From assembly GCA_017472865.1 (NCBI GenBank), contig JAFUNV010000093.1, positions 1-51,076 of the forward strand: DNA of 51,076 nt, read 5' to 3'. The translations under genes were made by a program, and so were the position numbers. The notes below the pieces were generated by a model. It searched no databases and was not told the DNA's origin. It was given only the letters and a program-made list of their open reading frames with translations. Source of the DNA: Ruminiclostridium sp. GTDB taxonomy: Bacteria; Bacillota; Clostridia; Oscillospirales; Ruminococcaceae. How positions within the stretch are numbered: position 1 is the stretch's first letter; each line of letters opens with the position of its first letter. This document shows positions 1 through 7,965 of this stretch, one piece after another.

Positions 1-638
1 ATGTAACCGTCCTTCATAACTACGATTCTGTCACCCATTGTCATAGCTTCGATCTGGTCATGTGTTACGTAGATAAATGTTGTACCGAGCTTCTTGTGGA
101 GCTTGGAGAGCTCAGTTCTCATCTGTGCACGGAGCTTAGCGTCGAGGTTGGAAAGAGGCTCGTCAAGTAAGAATACCTGAGGGTCACGAACGATAGCACG
201 ACCTAAAGCTACACGCTGTCTCTGACCACCGGATAAAGCCTTGGGCTTTCTGTCGAGGAGGTGAGCGATATCAAGAATCTTAGCAGCTTCTTCTACGAGC
301 TTCTTGATTTCATCCTTGGGAACCTTTCTGAGCTTTAAGCCGAAAGCCATGTTTTCAAATACTGTCATGTGAGGATAGAGAGCGTAGTTCTGGAATACCA
401 TTGCGATATCTCTGTCCTTAGGAGCAACGTCGTTTACTAATCTGTCGCCGATGAATAATTCACCTTCGGAAATTTCTTCAAGACCAGCGATCATACGGAG
501 AGTTGTAGACTTACCGCAACCGGAAGGACCTACGAATACGATAAATTCCTTGTCCTTGATGTTCATGGAGAAATCGGATACAGCTACAACGCCGCCGGGG
601 TAGCGCTTATATATGCCTCTGAGTGATAAACTTGCCAT
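1..638 (-). CDS. Sugar ABC transporter ATP-binding protein, MsmX/UgpC/MalK type (C-terminus cut off)
   Basis: Hydrolyses ATP for carbohydrate-uptake ABC importers with MalF/MalG-like permeases, at the inner face of the membrane. Visible in order are Walker A (GPSGCGKST), the Q-loop ([11 protein letters not shown]), the signature LSGGQRQRV, Walker B ([12 protein letters not shown]) and the switch histidine (YVTHDQ). This order and spacing is typical of the MalK/MsmX family. About 212 residues are present; the C-terminal OB-like regulatory domain lies beyond the window start. The start follows AGGAGG at 8 nt. No permease genes adjoin it, which fits the stand-alone multitask ATPases of Firmicutes. 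It may energise the permeases encoded from 44 kb onward; that is inference. Confidence 0.93.
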   Translation of the reverse strand, partial: MASLSLRGIYKRYPGGVVAVSDFSMNIKDKEFIVFVGPSGCGKSTTLRMIAGLEEISEGELFIGDRLVNDVAPKDRDIAMVFQNYALYPHMTVFENMAFGLKLRKVPKDEIKKLVEEAAKILDIAHLLDRKPKALSGGQRQRVALGRAIVRDPQVFLLDEPLSNLDAKLRAQMRTELSKLHKKLGTTFIYVTHDQIEAMTMGDRIVVMKDGY

Positions 639-677
639 TATGTGACCTCCTGTAAGGAATATTTTTTTACATCATTT

Positions 678-706
678 ATAATATCAAAAATTTCATTAAA
701 ATGTAA
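678..706 (-). promoter_or_regulatory. SigA-type promoter for the MsmX-like ATPase
   Basis: On the minus strand, TTACAT and TATTAT are separated by 17 nt, about 40 nt upstream of the start codon and its AGGAGG site. The rest of the gap up to 975 is AT-rich with no gene or strong hairpin that I can support. Confidence 0.55.
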
Positions 707-975
707 GTACCTAATTGACTAAATTTTTTTGAAGTGCTTTATGTAAAATGACTAATGCATATAAAACGTTCGTCTGAACCATTGCCTTTTGTAGTAATTA
801 TAAACAAAAAAACGTAATTTTTTCCGCTTATCGGCGGCTTTTTCAGCCCTGTTTTTTTAAAATTTGGTCACTTTGCTTATTGATGGTGATAATTTTTGTT
901 GAATTTATCTCATATACTGCAATAAAGGTAAAATCAATTATGCAATTTTTGTACTTTTTTACGAAAGGAGCAGCT

Positions 976-1404
976 ATGGAACGAAAAACTACCCTTAAAA
1001 TAATCATGTCTGCCGCCGTCGGAGCGGCGGTTATCACGGGAATAGCGACGGGGACTGCCGCCCACGAGCCTGACGGAAGCTCACAGGAAAGCATCGTTGA
1101 ATTTCTGAAAGACTGCGGGTGCAGCGTAGGTTCACCCATAATGAAAGATGTCACTATCCCCGAAAAATTCGGAGAGGTATACGAAAACTACAACAAGCTC
1201 CAGAAGGAACAGGGCTTTGACCTTTCCCGTTACAGGGGCGAAAGCGCTGTATCCTACACCTTTCCCGTCATAGGCTACATAAATGAAGCAGGGGAGCTGT
1301 GCGAAAATGTGGAAGCCCATGTGCTGGTGTATGACGGGCGGATTATCGGCGGCGACATAGCAAGCACCGAGCTGGACGGCTTTATGAAGGGGCTTCGGCA
1401 ATAG
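976..1404 (+). CDS. DUF4830 domain-containing protein with N-terminal membrane signal
   Basis: A 142-residue protein of unknown function. After a positively charged N-terminus there is one hydrophobic segment (residues about 8-25, ending in ATGTAAH), so it is exported or membrane-anchored. The remainder matches my memory of DUF4830: FLKDCG near the start, a central VTIPEKF-VYENYNKLQKEQGFDL stretch and a C-terminal LVYDGRIIGGDI-LDGFMKGL block. The ATG at 976 is chosen because AAAGGAG lies 5 nt upstream. An in-frame ATG at 880 would add 32 residues with no ribosome site. It stands alone, followed by a terminator facing the convergent gene. Confidence 0.8.
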   Translation: MERKTTLKIIMSAAVGAAVITGIATGTAAHEPDGSSQESIVEFLKDCGCSVGSPIMKDVTIPEKFGEVYENYNKLQKEQGFDLSRYRGESAVSYTFPVIGYINEAGELCENVEAHVLVYDGRIIGGDIASTELDGFMKGLRQ

Positions 1405-1430
1405 CGGCGATTATTCTTGTTTTATAAGCA

Positions 1431-1460
1431 AAACGGCGGTTTCCATGACCGCCGTTTTTT
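1431..1460. terminator. Bidirectional intrinsic terminator
   Basis: The arms AAACGGCGGT and ACCGCCGTTT enclose a 7-nt loop, followed by T residues on the plus strand and matched by A residues before the stem. It sits between the convergent DUF4830 gene and the small membrane protein gene. Confidence 0.85.
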
Positions 1461-1465
1461 ATGTA

Positions 1466-1798
1466 TTACTTATTGATAAGGTTGATTTTTCCGATAACGG
1501 GAATGGGGTTCATTCTGCCGTTGATTGAATTTACAATACCGAAAATAAGGATTGCAACCTGTACCGCCCACGCAACAATACCGAAGATTGTGCCTACGAT
1601 ACCAATAAGAACGCCTAAAAGCGGAATACCCGCAAATACGCCGAAAACTCTGCCGATTACATGAAGAATAACCGCAAGGATAAGGGTAATAAGACCCTGA
1701 TTTGCGTGGAACTTGCCTTCCTGCTGGTTATCATTTGCTATAAGCGGAAGGAAGAAAAGAATACCTGTGTAGGAGAGAGCGTTTATTACCGTTGACAT
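1466..1798 (-). CDS. Small integral membrane protein, DUF4870/Tic20-like
   Basis: A 110-residue membrane protein with three to four hydrophobic helices. The opening LSYTGILFFLPLIAN followed by KFHANQGL is the hallmark of DUF4870-type small membrane proteins. Long valine/isoleucine/glycine-rich helices follow, and the tail is short and polar. Function is unknown. The start at ATG 1798 is preferred because AAAGGTG lies 6 nt upstream; the GTG at 1807 overlaps that ribosome site. The gene ends at the shared terminator with the DUF4830 gene and has no operon partner. Confidence 0.75.
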   Translation of the reverse strand: MSTVINALSYTGILFFLPLIANDNQQEGKFHANQGLITLILAVILHVIGRVFGVFAGIPLLGVLIGIVGTIFGIVAWAVQVAILIFGIVNSINGRMNPIPVIGKINLINK

Positions 1799-1862
1799 AT
1801 CAATCACCTTTCTGTCAAAAAAATACTTTATGCGCTAATCATAGCATAATATCGGCAAAGTG

Positions 1863-2633
1863 TCAAGGGTTTTCGCCTGTGAGATACTCTTCGGCTGCCT
1901 TTAAAACCGCCTTGTCCTGCTCCCAGTTGAGCTTTTCATAAGCCTCAGCGTATGGCAGAAGATAATCCTCGTCAATTTCCGCCTCCTGTAAGTCCGCCGC
2001 CTTATAATCGTAATGAGCAAGGTAGAAAGCGCCTGTTTTTATGGAATCTTCGAGAGTTGTAAAGGTATACTCCTGTCGGAAAGCTCCCGTAAGCTCCGCC
2101 TTTATACCTGTTTCTTCGAAAATTTCACGGAGAGCGCTTTCCTTTTCGGTTTCGCCGTATTCCACATGACCCTTGGGGAATCCGATATGTCCGCTTTTGG
2201 TTTTTACGAGAAGATACCTGCGCCCGCCGTCCTTTTCTGTATAAAGCACTGCGCCGCTTGTTTTTTCATATTTCGGGAAAAACTTTGATTTGAAGTATTT
2301 TTCCTGAAATTCCACAGTCTGCATGACGTTACATTCCCAGCAGATTTCTGTTCCGCAGAGTTCTTCGGGCACAACCACCCATTTATCTTCAGCGTCATCA
2401 ATACGGGATATAACCCCGATTACAACGCCTGTAAATTTTTCAACAGGCTTATCCACACCGAGAATATACGCATCCTGCTCCTCGCCGTCGGGGGCGGTAA
2501 GACCCTCGATATACCCATAATTTACAGGGTAGACCATATCGGGATAATCGGGGTGCGATGAGCCGAGAGGTCGGTCAACAGTAACAGTTACGGTTTTTCC
2601 AAGATATGAACGGTCATTTTTTTCGATTTTCAT
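1863..2633 (-). CDS. Inorganic pyrophosphatase-like domain fused to a Nudix hydrolase
   Basis: A 256-residue two-domain protein. Residues about 1-105 resemble soluble inorganic pyrophosphatase: YPVNYGYIEG, an acidic DGEEQDAYILGV in place of the usual DGDPxD motif, then RIDDAEDKWVVVPE. Residues about 125-250 are a Nudix hydrolase with a full Nudix box at 155-177 (G-x5-E-x7-REIFEETGI). The Nudix part should cleave a nucleoside-diphosphate-linked substrate. The N-terminal part may be active or only bind substrate, since one of the usual metal-binding aspartates is Glu. The gene begins one base beyond the stop of the upstream methionine gamma-lyase family gene, so the two are co-transcribed. The substrate cannot be read from sequence. 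Confidence 0.85.
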   Translation of the reverse strand: MKIEKNDRSYLGKTVTVTVDRPLGSSHPDYPDMVYPVNYGYIEGLTAPDGEEQDAYILGVDKPVEKFTGVVIGVISRIDDAEDKWVVVPEELCGTEICWECNVMQTVEFQEKYFKSKFFPKYEKTSGAVLYTEKDGGRRYLLVKTKSGHIGFPKGHVEYGETEKESALREIFEETGIKAELTGAFRQEYTFTTLEDSIKTGAFYLAHYDYKAADLQEAEIDEDYLLPYAEAYEKLNWEQDKAVLKAAEEYLTGENP

Positions 2634-3905
2634 TTATTTTTCCTCATCAAAGCTTATAATGCCCTTGTCCAGCATTCTCTGTGCCGCAAGAAGCACTCCC
2701 ATTCTGCCTGTATCGTATGTAATTCCACCCTGAAGCCATACCGCAAAAGGCTCTCTTAAAGGAGCGTCGGCGGAAAGCTCAATGGACGCGCCCATTGTGA
2801 ATGCGCCCGCCGCCATGATAACCTGGCTGTCGTAACCGGGCATATCCCAGGGCTCGGGACTTACGAAGCTGTCAACGGGGCTGCCTGACTGGATACCCTC
2901 ACAAAAAGCGATAAGTGCCTTTCTTGAACCCAGCTTCAGCGCTGTAATGATATCAGTACGGTATTCGTTATATGAAGGGAAGGCTTCATAGCCGAGAAGA
3001 CTGAAGAACGCAGAGGCGAAGGTTGCAGTCTTCACTGCATTCATAACAACATTGGGCGCATTGAACAGTCCCATGAACATTCCTCTGTTCTGGTTAAGGG
3101 AGCAGCCTACCTCCTTGCCTGTTCCTACGGTTGTAAGACGATAGGAACAAAGCTCAACAAGCTCCTTTTTACCTGCAATATATCCGCCTGTTTCAGCTAT
3201 TCCGCCGCCAAGGTTCTTTATGAGAGAACCGATAATAAGGTCTGCGCCTACCTCGCAGGGCTCTACTCTTTCCACAAGCTCGCCGTAGCAGTTGTCAACA
3301 ACTATGATGGCCTCAGGATTTACAAGGCGCACTGCGTCCACCATTTCACTGATTTCGGAAATTGTAATGGAGGGGCGGAGGCTGTAACCGCGTGAACGCT
3401 GGATATACGCAACCTTGCACGCTTTTGCACGCTCGCTTATAAGCCCGAAATTCACTGTTCCGTCGGGAAGCAGGTCAATCTGGTCATATATTACGCCGAA
3501 TTCTGTAAGAGAACCGCCTTTTTCGCCGAAAATTACCTCTTCTAATGTATCGTAGGGCTTACCTGTCAGAGAAAGCATAAGGTCTCCGGGGCGGAGCACT
3601 CCGAAAAGCGCGGTGGAAATTGCATGGGTGCCGTTTACAAAAGTGTGGCGCACAAGCGCGTCCTCTGCGCCGAGAACCTGTGCAAAAACCGCGTCCAGCT
3701 TATCTCTGCCGTCGTCGCCGTAGCCGTAGCCCGTTGTTCCTTTAAGGTGAAGCTCACCTACACGGTTGTCAATAAAGGCTTTAAGCACCTTTTCGCTGTT
3801 ACAGCGGCCTGTCTGCTCTATTCTTGCAAACGCCTCAGCGGCAATTTCCTCCGCCTTCAGCGCAGTTTCTTCAAGTCTTTTGTCAATGTTGAAATAGCAG
3901 CTCAT
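2634..3905 (-). CDS. Methionine gamma-lyase family protein (aluminium-resistance protein family, PLP-dependent)
   Basis: A PLP-dependent enzyme of the fold-type I Cys/Met-metabolism superfamily, in the branch annotated as aluminium-resistance or YnbB-like. Supporting features are the HTFVNGTHAI phosphate/PLP pocket, IVVDNCYGE with the PLP-ring aspartate, and SLIKNLGGG containing the likely Schiff-base lysine. The substrate is not established for this branch. Start choice is uncertain. ATG 3905 begins at the YFNI region where family members usually start and has AAAGGA upstream. ATG 3923 has GGGAG at about 10 nt and would add six residues. It lies between the GNAT gene and the pyrophosphatase/Nudix gene in one minus-strand operon. 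Confidence 0.88.
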   Translation of the reverse strand: MSCYFNIDKRLEETALKAEEIAAEAFARIEQTGRCNSEKVLKAFIDNRVGELHLKGTTGYGYGDDGRDKLDAVFAQVLGAEDALVRHTFVNGTHAISTALFGVLRPGDLMLSLTGKPYDTLEEVIFGEKGGSLTEFGVIYDQIDLLPDGTVNFGLISERAKACKVAYIQRSRGYSLRPSITISEISEMVDAVRLVNPEAIIVVDNCYGELVERVEPCEVGADLIIGSLIKNLGGGIAETGGYIAGKKELVELCSYRLTTVGTGKEVGCSLNQNRGMFMGLFNAPNVVMNAVKTATFASAFFSLLGYEAFPSYNEYRTDIITALKLGSRKALIAFCEGIQSGSPVDSFVSPEPWDMPGYDSQVIMAAGAFTMGASIELSADAPLREPFAVWLQGGITYDTGRMGVLLAAQRMLDKGIISFDEEK

Positions 3906-3940
3906 TTTGTCTGTTCCTTTCATATCGGGTCTCTCCCGTT

Positions 3941-4645
3941 TTATTTTAATCTGATTTGTATGCAATTATTTTTAAAAGTATAACCGTTTTTTGTATAGAA
4001 GGGCACAAGCTCGTCCTCGCAGATTACGAAAACACTGCTCTGCCTGCAAAGCTCTGCAGAAATCGCTCTTATAAGCCTTCCGCCATAACCCTTGCCGCGG
4101 TACTCCTTTTTTACAGCTACCAGTGATATCATCGAAATACCGTCGATATCAAACATTTTCTGCGCCGTTGCTTTATTTTCCAGAGTCAACACCTCGGAAA
4201 CCCCGTGGCGTACATTATGGCAGGTGTCGGTGTACCAGTCGTCAAAGGCAATATCAAAGCCGTCCTTTAATATTTCATACACCTCTTTATAAGGCGTATG
4301 CTTACAAAGCTGTTCGTTGTTTTCACTACCGCCTGCATATTCCATTATATTAAGTGTTTCCACGGATAATCCCACGGGGATTTCAGCCGCTTCGGGACAT
4401 AAAATCTCGCCGAAGCCCGAGGAAAGACAGAAATAAAGCGTTTCCTCGTCGGGGATTCCGCAGATTACCGCCGAGCCGTAATACACGGCAATTATCGTAT
4501 CATTATCCGCCTTGAAAAACTTCAGAAAGGGATAGCCGAAGCCGTAAGCTTCAGCCAGTGCTTTTACTTTTCCGCTGAAAATATCCGGGATGATATTCTC
4601 CATAGCGGCGTCAAGCTCTTCCGCCGAAAAAATCCGTTCTATCAT
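3941..4645 (-). CDS. GNAT family N-acetyltransferase
   Basis: A 234-residue protein whose C-terminal third carries the GNAT acetyl-CoA site: ISLVAVKKEYRGKGYGGRLI, matching R/Q-x-x-G-x-G/A. After it come the usual alpha-helix, a strand (VFVICEDE) and the FYTKNGY element. The N-terminal 130 residues show no second GNAT core that I recognise and probably form an accessory domain. It probably acetylates an amine of a small molecule or protein; the acceptor is unknown. Its ATG overlaps the stop of the upstream M42 peptidase by 4 nt, which suggests translational coupling. Confidence 0.85.
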   Translation of the reverse strand: MIERIFSAEELDAAMENIIPDIFSGKVKALAEAYGFGYPFLKFFKADNDTIIAVYYGSAVICGIPDEETLYFCLSSGFGEILCPEAAEIPVGLSVETLNIMEYAGGSENNEQLCKHTPYKEVYEILKDGFDIAFDDWYTDTCHNVRHGVSEVLTLENKATAQKMFDIDGISMISLVAVKKEYRGKGYGGRLIRAISAELCRQSSVFVICEDELVPFYTKNGYTFKNNCIQIRLK

Positions 4646-5661
4646 AAATTACAAAGCTTTTTGTACATAGCCGCCGCCAGCTTTTCAACAGCTTTTATAT
4701 CGTCAAGCTGCGCTACGCAGGAAGCGGTGTGGAGATAACGTGTAGGGACGGAAATTGCCGTTGTTCTTATTCCGCCTGCCGCCTTGTGGATTGCTCCGCT
4801 GTCGTTGCCGCCTGCAACCTTTGTCTTGGTCTGGCACTTGACGCCGATTTCTGCTGCAGTATCAAACGCCATGCGGTAAAGCTCCCTGTCATAGATTGTA
4901 CTTCTGTCCATGAAGGAGACAACCGCGCCTTCACCGAGGCAGCATACCTTGTTTTCGTCCTCTGAGCCTGCAATATCACAGGCGGTTGTGGATTCAAGGA
5001 CTATGGCAAAATCAGGCTTTACGGAGTAAGCCGCACAGCCTGCGCCTCTCAGCCCGACCTCCTCCTGCACGGTAAATACGCAGGTCAGGTCATATTCAGA
5101 CTCGTTTTTAAGCATTTCCAGCATAATCATACAGCCCATGCGGTCGTCAAGCGCCTTTGCATGGAGGAAATTATTTCCGAAAATATAAAAATCATTTTCA
5201 AAATAGCAGCAGTCGCCGAGAGAAACCAGCTTCTCCGCTTCCGCCTTATTTTCAGCGCCGATATCTATTGCAAGCTCGTCCAGAGGAGGCTGCTTGTCCT
5301 TATCGTCGCCCTTTACCATGTGTACTGCCTTAGCGGCAATTACGCCGATTGTCCCGTCGGCAAAGCGCACTCTTCTGCCGAAAACAGCAGAGGGAGAAAT
5401 TCCGCCCACGGCTGTAAATTTCAGAAGTCCTTCTTCGGTAATACTCGTTACGATAAAGCCGACCTCGTCCATGTGAGCGCAGAGCATGACCTTATTCTTA
5501 GGGGTGTTTTTACCCTTTCTGAATACGATAAGGTTGCCGATATTGTCGGTTTCTGCTTCACACTCGGGAGGAAGCTGAGATTTTATAAATTCACGAACCT
5601 GCTTTTCATCTCCGCTTACGGAGCAGAGGCTGGTAAGTCTTTCAAGCAATGCGAGATTCAT
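4642..5661 (-). CDS. M42 family metallopeptidase (FrvX/PepA-like aminopeptidase), copy 1
   Basis: A 339-residue cytoplasmic co-catalytic zinc aminopeptidase. Metal and catalytic motifs are visible: CAHMDEVGF (His63, Asp65), ALDDRMGC, VQEEVGLRGA with the catalytic Glu pair, and late ESTTACD and YLHT segments. M42 enzymes form large tetrahedral assemblies and trim peptides from the N-terminus. The gene overlaps copy 2 upstream by 4 nt and the GNAT gene downstream by 4 nt, giving a tight operon. The two M42 paralogues differ clearly, so this is an old duplication. Confidence 0.93.
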   Translation of the reverse strand: MNLALLERLTSLCSVSGDEKQVREFIKSQLPPECEAETDNIGNLIVFRKGKNTPKNKVMLCAHMDEVGFIVTSITEEGLLKFTAVGGISPSAVFGRRVRFADGTIGVIAAKAVHMVKGDDKDKQPPLDELAIDIGAENKAEAEKLVSLGDCCYFENDFYIFGNNFLHAKALDDRMGCMIMLEMLKNESEYDLTCVFTVQEEVGLRGAGCAAYSVKPDFAIVLESTTACDIAGSEDENKVCCLGEGAVVSFMDRSTIYDRELYRMAFDTAAEIGVKCQTKTKVAGGNDSGAIHKAAGGIRTTAISVPTRYLHTASCVAQLDDIKAVEKLAAAMYKKLCNL

Positions 5662-6683
5662 ATACGTACTGCCTCCTTTTCCGCAAATTCCGCCATAAGT
5701 CTGCCTACTGCACAGATATCGGCGGTGTCAACTACTTCCACAGGAGTATGCATATATTTGAGCGGGATTGAGATAAGCCCTGTCTTTACTCCGCTTTTTG
5801 CTATGCTGATTTCGTCTGCGTCAGTGCCTGTATCTCCGCCCATTACCTCAAACTGTACGGGTATTTCCTTATTTTTTGCTATTCTTTTAAGCTCTGCAGT
5901 TACCTCATCGGAAAGCACGGGAGCAATACCTATCATTGCGCCCTTTCCCATAATTCCGCACTTTTCCTTTTTTGCACCGGGAGTATAGGCGAAGCTTACA
6001 TCCGTAGCAAGGGCAATATCTGCGTCTGCATTATATGCGCCGATTTTTGCGCCGCGGCTGCCTGTTTCTTCCTGAGAAGCAAAAAGCACCGCAATATTAT
6101 AGGCTGTTTCCTTGTCTTTAAGCAGGTCGAGAGCATAAAGCACCGCCGCTACACCGCCGCGGTCGTCAATAGCCTTACCTGTCACTCTCGTGCCGTTCAT
6201 TACAGAGAATTTTCCGTCAATAGTTACACGGTCACCGAGGGAAACCAGCTTTTCAAGCTGCTCCTTTGTGTAGCCTGTGTCTATCACGATTTCTTCCTTC
6301 TTCATTGCCGCTTTTGAATCACTCTGCACGTGGGGCGGGAGAGTGGCAATCACTCCGCGCACAGGCGCTTTTCCGTGAATTGTCACCGTCTGCGCCGCAT
6401 AAAGACGACGGTCTGTGCCGCCGCATTCCGCTACCTTTATAAAACCCTTGTCATCAATATATGTGACAACAAAGCCGATTTCATCTATATGTGCTTCAAG
6501 GAGCAGTGTTTTCTTGCCGTTATTTCTGTCGCCTATGAAGCCTGTTACATTACCGAAGCTGTCAGCCGCCGCATCGGAAGCGTAGGCACGGAGCAGGTCT
6601 GCTGCTGTTTTCGCCGCATTACCCTCACAGCCCGATACGCCGTCAGCTTCGCACAGCTTTTTTAATATTTCAGTTATATCCAC
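5658..6683 (-). CDS. M42 family metallopeptidase, copy 2
   Basis: A 341-residue aminopeptidase of the same family. Motifs are LEAHIDEIGF, AIDDRGGV, ASQEETGSRGA, DVSFAYTPG and YMHTPVE. The start is a GTG at 6683, because AAAGGAAAGG lies 8 nt before it and homology begins there; an upstream ATG at 6719 would add a lysine-rich tail with no ribosome site. It is the first gene of a minus-strand operon (two M42 peptidases, GNAT, methionine gamma-lyase family, pyrophosphatase/Nudix), which looks like peptide and small-molecule turnover. Confidence 0.92.
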   Translation of the reverse strand: MDITEILKKLCEADGVSGCEGNAAKTAADLLRAYASDAAADSFGNVTGFIGDRNNGKKTLLLEAHIDEIGFVVTYIDDKGFIKVAECGGTDRRLYAAQTVTIHGKAPVRGVIATLPPHVQSDSKAAMKKEEIVIDTGYTKEQLEKLVSLGDRVTIDGKFSVMNGTRVTGKAIDDRGGVAAVLYALDLLKDKETAYNIAVLFASQEETGSRGAKIGAYNADADIALATDVSFAYTPGAKKEKCGIMGKGAMIGIAPVLSDEVTAELKRIAKNKEIPVQFEVMGGDTGTDADEISIAKSGVKTGLISIPLKYMHTPVEVVDTADICAVGRLMAEFAEKEAVRI

Positions 6684-6842
6684 TTTTATTTCCTTTCCTT
6701 TTTGTTTTGTTTTTAACAATCCATTCTATTATATCATTCCCCGCCGTGGGTTGCAATAATTAAAATTACAGAATTTTGTTTTTTAATGGGGATTTTTTTG
6801 GATAAACAACAAAAAAGCAGATTCAGATATGTTTCAGAAAAG

Positions 6843-6870
6843 AAAAACGGGCAGATATTATCCACCCGTT
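6843..6870 (-). terminator. Intrinsic terminator of the AIM24 gene
   Basis: Read on the minus strand: AACGGG, a 13-nt centre that can itself pair (GATA/TATC), then CCCGTT running into a T tract. It lies about 50 nt beyond the AIM24 stop. Confidence 0.7.
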
Positions 6871-6921
6871 ATAATTTTAAATTATGCAATTTTATGCAGG
6901 AATTGCCAAATGCGGCTCCAT

Positions 6922-7674
6922 TCAAGGAGCGATAAGAATTTTACCTGTGCCTCTGTATACGTTGACAAAGCCTTCACCCGAAGCAGCAGAGCCGATAAGG
7001 GTCTTTGTGGTCTTTTCAACGGTGAAGTTAAGGTTGGAGCTCCACGCAATAGCGTTGTTTCCGTCAATCTTTACGGTATCATTGTTAAGCTCAATCATGA
7101 TAAGCTCTTCTCTGGGGAGAGGACATTCAAGAGCTACTATACCGCTGCCTACGATAGCGGAGTTGAATAAGCCTTCGCCGCCTGCAACAGCAGAAGATAA
7201 ATTGCTTCTCATGACTGTCTTTACATCAGCGGAAGCGGAGCAGGCGAGGAAAAGTCCGTCATCAACAGTCACACTGCCGCCCCAGTCTGCTAAATCTTCA
7301 AATAAAATGTACTTCCATGTAGGTTCAAGCACCATTAAGCCGTAACCGGAATACTTGGGCTTGATAGCAGATTCGCCTGTTGCCTTTGAAGAAAGAGCCT
7401 TCATGAACATATCGCCAACACCCTTTACATTGGTTGCGGCTTCAACGTTGCCCAGCATCATCTGCATAGCGCCCGCCTGAAGAATAACTCCGTCGCCGTT
7501 CAGCTCAACTATAACCTGCTTTTTCTTTATGCCCTGCTTGGAATAGTAGTATGATCTGTCAGGGTCGAGAGCAGCAAAGCCCGATACTTTTTCATACTCC
7601 AGAAGTGAGAAATTGCCCTTCTGTTCGGTAATATTACGGGCAGGTGAATTTTTGAATGCGTCTATGGATATCAT
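6922..7674 (-). CDS. AIM24 family protein
   Basis: A 250-residue protein of the AIM24/TIM-like beta-sandwich family. Support is the repeated short beta strands and the family-typical segments VELNGDGVILQAGAMQMM, VLEPTWKYILFED and the C-terminal GSAASGEGFVNVYRGTGKILIAP. The late GEG(L/F) and YRGTG motifs are characteristic. No signal peptide is visible, so it is probably cytoplasmic or membrane-associated. Bacterial members have no firm biochemical role. It has its own promoter (AAGGAGGAG ribosome site 8 nt from ATG) and its own terminator, so it is monocistronic. Confidence 0.85.
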   Translation of the reverse strand: MISIDAFKNSPARNITEQKGNFSLLEYEKVSGFAALDPDRSYYYSKQGIKKKQVIVELNGDGVILQAGAMQMMLGNVEAATNVKGVGDMFMKALSSKATGESAIKPKYSGYGLMVLEPTWKYILFEDLADWGGSVTVDDGLFLACSASADVKTVMRSNLSSAVAGGEGLFNSAIVGSGIVALECPLPREELIMIELNNDTVKIDGNNAIAWSSNLNFTVEKTTKTLIGSAASGEGFVNVYRGTGKILIAP

Positions 7675-7704
7675 TGTAGACTCCTCCTTTATTAAGATAA
7701 CTTC

Positions 7705-7733
7705 ATTATATCATTAATATGCGTGCTTGTAAA
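7705..7733 (-). promoter_or_regulatory. SigA-type promoter for the AIM24 gene
   Basis: On the minus strand, TTTACA and TATAAT are exactly 17 nt apart, about 30 nt upstream of the ATG. Confidence 0.7.
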
Positions 7734-7830
7734 TAAGAAGAGGCTGAGATTTAATAAAACATAAAATATTACTCTGCATTTTTATGAAATACGCACTGAA
7801 ATAGTTTCAGATTCGGTACAATTTAAAAAA

Positions 7831-7958
7831 ACAGTGCCTCGGGAAGGTGAGCCACCTTTGGTAGTTCCGCCGCGCATTAAACAAGTTCTATTTCGCACTT
7901 TTCTTGCGCGGCGGTGTCTGACCGTTTTATGGCATTCGCACCAAATCCGAAGCACTGT
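7831..7958 (-). other. Nested inverted-repeat element with terminal T tract after the phosphohexomutase gene
   Basis: A 128-bp element with an outer ACAGTGC/GCACTGT inverted repeat. Inside are a perfect 10-bp hairpin (CCGCCGCGCA at 7867-7876 against TGCGCGGCGG at 7905-7914) and a 6-bp hairpin (AAGGTG/CACCTT at 7844-7858). On the minus strand the outer arm runs directly into seven T residues, so it can act as a terminator for the gene that stops at 7966. Its size, GC-rich arms and nested design also resemble a palindromic repeat or MITE-like element. Which of these it is cannot be settled here. Confidence 0.6.
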
Positions 7959-7965
7959 AATTTAT

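Noticed and set aside
5161-5988. 275-residue plus-strand reading frame over the two M42 genes
   Set aside because: It runs antisense across both peptidase genes and their junction, with no ribosome site and shadow-like composition.
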